From JAHBNG01 sp039028975 (GTDB taxonomy: Bacteria; Chloroflexota; Anaerolineae; Caldilineales; Caldilineaceae), in assembly GCA_039028975.1 (NCBI GenBank), contig JBCCHB010000061.1, positions 25,988 to 89,987 on the forward strand: a stretch of 64,000 nucleotides of DNA, read 5' to 3'. The position numbers and the translations under genes were made by a program. Shown piece after piece: positions 59,139 to 64,000 of this stretch. The stretch's first letter is position 1. Every line of letters begins with the position of its first letter. The notes under the pieces were generated by a model. That model had not been told where the DNA came from. It worked only from the letters and a program-made list of their open reading frames with translations, and did no database searches.

Positions 59139-61061
59139 ATGATCCTAAACCCCCAGTTCATCCTTCTGTTCATTTTGGCTGCAATGGCGCTGCTTTATGT
59201 TACGCGTTGGCTCCCCACAGAAGTGACTTCACTGCTGGTCATCTTTTCTTTAGCGGCCACAGGCGTGCTTTCAAGCGAACAGGCCTTTTCGGGCTTCTCT
59301 AGTCCTGCAACCGTAACGGTTGCGGCCATGTTTGTGCTAAGTGCTGGACTGATGCGCACGGGCGCATTGGATCTGGTGGCCAGCTTTTTGGTGCGTTGGG
59401 CAGGTAGAAGCATCCGCCGCTTGATTCTATTGATGGGGCTTTTCATTCCGATCACAAGCGCCTTTATTAATAACACCCCTGTTGTGATAATGATGGTTCC
59501 CATTCTTCTATCCGTCTGTCGCCGCCTAAACTTCCAGCCCTCCAAAGTGATGATTCCCCTCAGCTACCTCTCCATTCTGGGTGGCACCATGACCCTGATT
59601 GGTACCAGCACCAACATTCTTATCGATGATCTCTACCGCAAGGCAGGCGGACCTGGGTTTGGCTTCTTTGAATTTATGCCGTTGGGCATTATTTTTACTT
59701 TGGTCGGGACCATTTATCTTCTCTTGTTTAGCCGAAGATTTCTACCAACCCGTGCTCCCCTGGCCAGCTTAATCAGCAATCGACGTGAGACGCCCTATGT
59801 AACCGAACTCGTCGTACCTGCCAGAAGCCGTCTGGTGGGCAAACCGGTTACAGAGGCATTTCGGCAAATTTCATCCCTACCCAATGGCGAACAGCGGCAC
59901 CGTCACATCCGGCAGCAAGGAATTCAGCGGCGGCGCTTATCCGGCAGAATCGCCCCTAAAGATCCGGCCCTTCATAAGGCTCACTCTGATACGGTATCTG
60001 CACCAAACCAATTAGAGTTGTTGGCTATCTATCGGGCGAATCGAGCCTACCTGGCCGAGGAAACGAAGTCTCTTCAGCTACAGGAGGCCGATTTGCTACT
60101 CGTGGCCGGAACGCCAGAACGGCTCGATCAGTTTATGAAGCAGACTGGGGGCGAATTGGCCACCGTTCTGGAAGATGATGAGCGAGTCCCCATGTCTGAC
60201 TTGCAACAAAAGGTGGTAGAAGCGGTTGTTCTGCCTAATTCGCCTTATCGAGGGCAATTCGTGAGACAGATCGGATTGAATCAGCGTTTTTCCGTTAAGA
60301 TTATGGGATTGCAACGAAATGGCCAGCAATTCTCTAGAGGACTTCGCGACATTCGATTGGAGAGTGGCATGGTACTTCTCCTACAAGGAGAACTATCCGC
60401 CTTAAGCCAAGCTGCGGAATCTGCCCAGTTGATGATTGTTGAGGGAATCGGTGGCACCATTCCCCGGCGGCACAAGAATCGGCTCTCTCTGCTCGTGATG
60501 GTTAACGTGGTGGTTCTGGCTGCCATGACTCAGCTCTCTATTGGCATCTTGGCTGTGGCTGGTGCCGCCCTCATGATTGCGCTCCGATGTATCAATGTTG
60601 ATGAGGCTGTTGACTCCTTGAGTACAGATACCCTTTTGCTCCTGTCTGCGACAATTCCCTTGGGCTTGGCACTCCAAACCACAGGCATGGCCCAGACAAT
60701 TGTGGATGGTCTGTTGGTCTTTGGAGAGAACGCACCACCCCTTCTCTTTCTTTCGATCTTATTTCTATTGACTTTCCTATTGACCCAATTGCTCTCAAAT
60801 AATGCTGTAGCCGTCCTCTTTACCCCCATTTCACTAACTTTGGCGGTCCAGCTTGGCATCGATGCCAAGCCTTTGCTCATGGCGGTAGCTTTTGGCGCCA
60901 GCACTAGCTTCATGACACCCATGGGCTACCAAACCAATGCAATTGTCATGGGGCCAGGCGGCTATACCTTTAGCGACTTTTTACGCCTGGGTGTGCCGCT
61001 GTCGATTATTATGTGGTTGTTGGCCACGTTTTTGATTCCAATAATTTGGCCGCTTGGTTGA
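59139..61061 (+). CDS. SLC13/DASS-family permease with two RCK_C (TrkA-C) domains
   Basis: 640 residues. The first transport half (about 1-205) has I-N-N-T-P-V-V-I-M-M and G-T-S-T-N-I-L-I, the DASS signature. Two cytoplasmic RCK_C-like domains follow (about 220-330 and 350-430). The second transport half (about 440-640) has S-N-N-A-V-A-V-L-F and G-A-S-T-S-F-M-T-P-M-G. Relatives move sulfate, dicarboxylates or citrate with Na+ or H+. The first RCK_C contains a charged insertion of about 45 residues (near 245-290, H/R-rich) that breaks the usual domain length. Substrate unknown. Confidence 0.9.
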   Translation: MILNPQFILLFILAAMALLYVTRWLPTEVTSLLVIFSLAATGVLSSEQAFSGFSSPATVTVAAMFVLSAGLMRTGALDLVASFLVRWAGRSIRRLILLMGLFIPITSAFINNTPVVIMMVPILLSVCRRLNFQPSKVMIPLSYLSILGGTMTLIGTSTNILIDDLYRKAGGPGFGFFEFMPLGIIFTLVGTIYLLLFSRRFLPTRAPLASLISNRRETPYVTELVVPARSRLVGKPVTEAFRQISSLPNGEQRHRHIRQQGIQRRRLSGRIAPKDPALHKAHSDTVSAPNQLELLAIYRANRAYLAEETKSLQLQEADLLLVAGTPERLDQFMKQTGGELATVLEDDERVPMSDLQQKVVEAVVLPNSPYRGQFVRQIGLNQRFSVKIMGLQRNGQQFSRGLRDIRLESGMVLLLQGELSALSQAAESAQLMIVEGIGGTIPRRHKNRLSLLVMVNVVVLAAMTQLSIGILAVAGAALMIALRCINVDEAVDSLSTDTLLLLSATIPLGLALQTTGMAQTIVDGLLVFGENAPPLLFLSILFLLTFLLTQLLSNNAVAVLFTPISLTLAVQLGIDAKPLLMAVAFGASTSFMTPMGYQTNAIVMGPGGYTFSDFLRLGVPLSIIMWLLATFLIPIIWPLG

Positions 61062-61174
61062 TGTATGGCTTACAAAAAGATGACAGAATTAGCACCAGAT
61101 AAATCGGGCATATCTAGGAACGGTTCGAGGGGCAAAGCCAAAAAAGCCGAATAAATCCATCATGTGGTACCTAG

Positions 61175-61504
61175 TTGGTGCATCTCCTTTACTTTGTCAA
61201 AGGCAAACCTGAAGAGGCGCTCCCCATCTATGAGGCAAGCCTTGGTGCGGCGCGGCGAGCCAAAGATCGAACGGCTTACTTGTTGCTGCTCAATCATGGT
61301 TGTGTGCTGATTTCGCTGGGGCGTTATACTCATGCGGAAGAGCTTCTTCTCGATAGCTTGCAGATGAGTCGAGAACTAGGGGCCAAGCGACTGACGGGCG
61401 TTGCACTCAACAACTTGGCGATTGTGGCCTACAAGGACGATCCAACCGCTGCCCAAAAGCTAACGGAAGAAAATTACGAAAGGCTCATCAGGGAAAATGG
61501 GTGA
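61175..61504 (+). pseudogene. TPR fragment, probably remnant of a larger gene
   Basis: 109 codons with a non-ATG start (TTG 61175 or GTG 61178) and a stop codon directly before it. It contains two tetratricopeptide-like units: E-E-A-L-P-I-Y-E-A-S-L then H-A-E-E-L-L-L-D-S-L and L-N-N-L-A-I-V-A-Y. It looks like the surviving C-terminal part of a LuxR- or SARP-type TPR regulator. A small independent protein is possible but has no clear ribosome binding site. Confidence 0.5.
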
Positions 61505-61512
61505 AGCGAATG

Positions 61513-61632
61513 GTAGGTCACATCCCCAGCGTCCTGGGGACAAGCTTGCAATGTGACAGATATGGACGACCCACTGGACATCAAGTCTCTGACGGGATCC
61601 GCCAAGCTTGTCACTTTTGAAAAGTGACCTAC
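61513..61632. repeat. Palindromic element with GTAGGTCAC ends (120 bp)
   Basis: GTAGGTCAC (61513-61521) and GTGACCTAC (61624-61632) are exact terminal inverted repeats. Inside, GTCACTTTTGAAAAGTGAC (61610-61628) is a perfect palindrome. Only one copy was seen in the window. It lies in the gap between the TPR remnant and the Nudix gene. Confidence 0.5.
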
Positions 61633-61779
61633 AGCATCTCATTGTACCCTTTTCACCTAGTTGCCAACATGAGCGTCTCCTTTCAAAGCAAATTATATCT
61701 TGATCTAAGTTCGGCATGCTTGTTCAGATCAGCCTCTTGAAAAGTACTTGTGGCGAACGAACGAATAGGGAAATCTGCA

Positions 61780-62310
61780 ATGTCAGAATCGTACAAGGAC
61801 CTATTTGAAGAGACGGTTTGGTCAAATGGCCCAACAACCGTCCAATTTGAGGCTGGCAATCCACCAGACAGCCGTTTGATTAGCAATATCAATGCGGTAC
61901 CGTTTACAAGCGACGGGCGGTGGGTTGTGATTCGGCTCGACAATGGTTTGTGGGAGATTCCTGGCGGCACGATTGAGATAGGCGAGGAACCTTTAGTTGC
62001 CCTCAGACGCGAGTTGATGGAAGAGGCTGGTGCATCACTGGTATCGACCCGTTATATTGGTGCCTGGCGAATGCATTCCCAAGCGGAGAAACCATACCGC
62101 CCCCATCTGCCCCATCCAGTTACATATCGTGTTGTTTATCTATGTGAGGTCACGTTAGAGAGTACACCTCAGCTTCCTCTAGAAGGTGGTGAGCAGGTCG
62201 TTGCGGTAGAGGCGCTCAAGCTTGAAGACGTCATTGCCTGTTTTGAGCAGATTGATCGGTTCGATTTAGCGGAATTGTATCGGTATGCAGTGTCTATAGT
62301 CCGCCAGTGA
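61780..62310 (+). CDS. Nudix hydrolase
   Basis: 176 residues. The Nudix box G-G-T-I-E-I-G-E-E-P, L-R-R-E-L-M-E-E-A-G fits G-x5-E-x7-R-E-U-x-E-E-x-G-U exactly. The preceding V-I-R-L-D-N-G-L-W-E-I-P is typical of ADP-ribose or nucleotide-sugar type enzymes. It cleaves a nucleoside diphosphate linked to another moiety; the substrate is not evident. AGGGAAATCTGCA supports the ATG at 61780 over the GTG at 61750. The gene is monocistronic. Confidence 0.92.
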   Translation: MSESYKDLFEETVWSNGPTTVQFEAGNPPDSRLISNINAVPFTSDGRWVVIRLDNGLWEIPGGTIEIGEEPLVALRRELMEEAGASLVSTRYIGAWRMHSQAEKPYRPHLPHPVTYRVVYLCEVTLESTPQLPLEGGEQVVAVEALKLEDVIACFEQIDRFDLAELYRYAVSIVRQ

Positions 62311-62435
62311 AATTCTTCCTCAATGGATATTAGTACTTTGTTAATGAAACGCCCAAATAGCTCGAGCGGTAGAGCTATTTACGATCGGTTCAGTCAGCAA
62401 TAGACTGTAATACCTGCTCTGATTATCCCTGGCCG

Positions 62436-63404
62436 CTACTCGAAATCAAGTGGGCTGCCGACGCCTAGGGGACCTTTATTCATAACGTGGGTGTAGATCA
62501 TCGTCGTGCGGACATCTTTGTGGCCAAGCAACTCTTGCACCGTACGGATATCATAGCCAGCTTCGAGCAGGTGGGTAGCAAAACAGTGACGAAAAGTATG
62601 TGGAGTAACCCGTTTGTGAATCTTCGCATTCTGCGCAGCGTTGCGAATCGCACGCTGCAAGGTACTCTCATCCGCATGATGGCGTCTTACTTTGTCAGAG
62701 CGAGGATCAATAGAGAGCTTTGCAGAAGGAAAGACATATTGCCATATCCACTCGCTAGCCGCATTGGGGTACTTACGTGCCAGCGCATAGGGCAGATACA
62801 CCTCACCATATCCAGCCTCTAAATCAGCATGATGGCTCTCTTTAACTTTTGCCAAATGAGATTGAAGCTGTGGAATCAAACGCTTGGGTAACAGAGTTGG
62901 CCGATCCTCGTTGCCTTTTGTGTCGCGGATGAGCAGATGATTCTGAGCAAAGTTTACATCTTTGACACGCAGACGAATACACTCCATCAAGCGCATTCCG
63001 CTCCCATAGATAAGTTTGGTCATTAGCAGATGAAGACCTGTCATCTGGCTGAAAACGCGCTGTACTTCCTCCTTGTTTAAGACTGTGGGGAGGCGTTTGT
63101 CTTTTTTAGCGTGCAGAGCATCTATGGCTCCAATTAACTCAACATTGAGTACGTTCTGATAGAGAAAGAGTAGCGCGCAGAGAGCTTGGTTTTGGGTCGA
63201 GGGGGCCACATTTTGTTCGACGGCTAACCAAGTTAGAAACGATTCAATTTCAGGGGTATTCATTTCAAGAGGATGACGTAGCTTGTGAAAACGGATAAAG
63301 CGTTCGATCCAGCTAACGTAAGATTCTTCTGTGCGAATGGAGTAATGTTTGAGACGAAGGGTATCGCGAACGCGATCCAGCAATTTTTTTGGTCTTGGTT
63401 CCAT
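62436..63404 (-). CDS. intI: Integron-type tyrosine recombinase (IntI-like)
   Basis: 322 residues. The tyrosine recombinase active site is complete: R138 (S-G-M-R-L-M-E), K163 (T-K-G), H269/R272 (H-T-F-R-H), H295 (G-H-K-D) and Y304 (I-Y-T-H). The extra IntI patch absent from XerC/D is present at about 200-245 (L-P-Y-A-L-A-R-K-Y-P, then W-x-W-Q-Y-V-F-P, S-I-D-P-R-S and R-R-H-H). The tail is G-V-G-S-P-L-D. IntI enzymes recombine attC cassettes at attI. Start ATG 63404 (M-E-P-R-P-K-K) is preferred over 63440. It is at the window edge with an outward promoter behind it. Confidence 0.9.
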   Translation of the reverse strand: MEPRPKKLLDRVRDTLRLKHYSIRTEESYVSWIERFIRFHKLRHPLEMNTPEIESFLTWLAVEQNVAPSTQNQALCALLFLYQNVLNVELIGAIDALHAKKDKRLPTVLNKEEVQRVFSQMTGLHLLMTKLIYGSGMRLMECIRLRVKDVNFAQNHLLIRDTKGNEDRPTLLPKRLIPQLQSHLAKVKESHHADLEAGYGEVYLPYALARKYPNAASEWIWQYVFPSAKLSIDPRSDKVRRHHADESTLQRAIRNAAQNAKIHKRVTPHTFRHCFATHLLEAGYDIRTVQELLGHKDVRTTMIYTHVMNKGPLGVGSPLDFE

Positions 63405-63428
63405 GTGTGTAGGCTCGCAAAAATCTGG

Positions 63429-63457
63429 TTGACAGGTCAATTAGAAACCAGTATACT
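63429..63457 (+). promoter_or_regulatory. Near-consensus promoter directed away from the integrase (Pc-like)
   Basis: TTGACA (63429-63434), a 17-bp spacer and TATACT (63452-63457) on the plus strand, 25-53 bp upstream of the integrase start codon but pointing the other way. In integrons a cassette promoter Pc fires from the integrase region into attI and the array; position and direction fit that role. Confidence 0.7.
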
Positions 63458-64000
63458 ATGAATAATTTCTATGTAAATTGCTAACGCAAATTCCGTAGAT
63501 CGCAAAGCGGGGTAGGTGAGCATTCCCGGAATGCGGTCACGAGTTTAGCGAACATTTTAGGCCAATTGTGATATACTGAAATTCTCTCGCAAATTAAATT
63601 TGAGGAACATCTGTTCGGTACAGTAGATGGTAACATGAATGGTCGTGCGTTGAATAGAACAAATTGCTGTCAGAATAAGGACTATCATAAATCTTCTGAT
63701 TTAGGCGGGTGCGGCCTAAACCGCTCATACAAGGTAAAAAACGGCCCCCCGTACTTTTATTTTTAGGGTGGCAGCCGCCTAAACCATGAAGTGAAGTATG
63801 ATTCTCGGGTAGAAGTAGAGGTGGTTTGGGGGGAAATACGGGTAGAGGCCTAAACATATGTTGAACGAAAGGCCGGAAGAGAGAGTCTGATATAATGAAG
63901 TGGCAGTAAAGAGAAGTAGTCGTAAGTAGTGAAGTAGGTATGTGGTGGACACCGAAGCAAACATCGTAGAAAAGAGCCATAGTGTCAACGAGATCTTTCG
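63458..64000. other. Candidate attI/cassette-entry region, no gene seen
   Basis: About 540 bp downstream of the Pc-like promoter without a plus-strand open frame over 60 codons. TTTAGGC (63700-63706) and GCCTAAA (63714-63720) form an inverted pair like the R'/R'' cores of attC. GCCTAAAC recurs at 63714 (as GCCTAAACC), 63777 and 63848. A 128-codon minus-strand frame (63594-63980) has poor composition and is not called. The cassette array, if any, would start here or beyond the window. Confidence 0.4.

Noticed and set aside
63594..63980. 128-codon minus-strand frame next to the integrase
   Set aside because: Composition dominated by L, S, H and P with no motif; it covers the candidate recombination sites.

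Overview
The window is bacterial chromosome of roughly 50% GC and most resembles a non-phototrophic member of the Chloroflexota (Anaerolineae/Caldilineae type). This is an inference. It rests on long secreted Ig/LamG proteins ending in short hydrophobic L-[FY]-L-P tails, a menaquinone prenyltransferase, a lipoprotein with a W-P-D-S-S-L-G-C-P signature, molybdenum hydroxylase/CoxG-type genes, and intergenic spaces full of small palindromic repeats. No rRNA, tRNA or CRISPR array was recognised.

Layout. 1-7638: the 3' part of a giant secreted Ig/LamG/CBM9-like surface protein. 7973-9912: an AlkD-like protein and an AraC regulator. 10287-14891: an operon of a short-chain dehydrogenase and a two-gene molybdenum hydroxylase (fused Fe-S/Moco subunit plus FAD subunit with extra cysteines). 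It is followed by a decayed copy of the dehydrogenase 5' end. 15739-19711: a CsaA-like protein, a membrane pentapeptide protein, a GST and a pentapeptide-TIR fusion. 19737-25464: housekeeping genes menA, pgeF, a secreted protein, a YggS-family gene, proC, yggT and a lipoprotein. 25491-36577: DsbA-like, zincin, envelope proteins, a thiol dioxygenase, PLD, an S51 peptidase fusion, an alpha/beta hydrolase, Fur, a small molybdopterin-fold protein, CoxG and a TrmH-type methylase. 36826-46145: a likely ureide/cyclic-amide catabolic block (FdrA, DUF1116, cyclase, hydantoinase, FAD subunit) with two methyltransferases and a PIN toxin-antitoxin pair. 46155-54558: radical SAM/B12 protein, FHA-winged-helix regulator, thyA, zinc dehydrogenase, and an ECF sigma/anti-sigma/bactofilin-like envelope stress operon. 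54908-58926: an AAA+/VWA metal-chelatase gene read in two frames, a helical-repeat protein and a HisN-like phosphatase. 59139-62310: SLC13 permease, TPR remnant, Nudix. 62436-64000: an integron-type integrase with a near-consensus promoter firing away from it at the window edge.

Three observations stand out. First, the chelatase gene carries what looks like a complete -1 programmed frameshift cassette: slippery A_AAA_AAA, stop codon 3 nt later, and a perfect 10-bp stem 7 nt downstream. It would yield both a 332-residue AAA+ subunit and a 653-residue AAA+-VWA fusion. Second, two unrelated families of small palindromic elements (eight copies of about 92-131 bp; five copies of 35-95 bp) almost all sit just 5' of a gene, often within 30 bp of the start codon, and both have TATACT-like ends. 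Third, the integrase, its outward promoter and a TTTAGGC/GCCTAAA core pair look like the platform of a chromosomal integron whose cassettes would lie beyond the window.

Limits: all family assignments come from reading motifs by eye. No alignment, structure prediction or database search was run.
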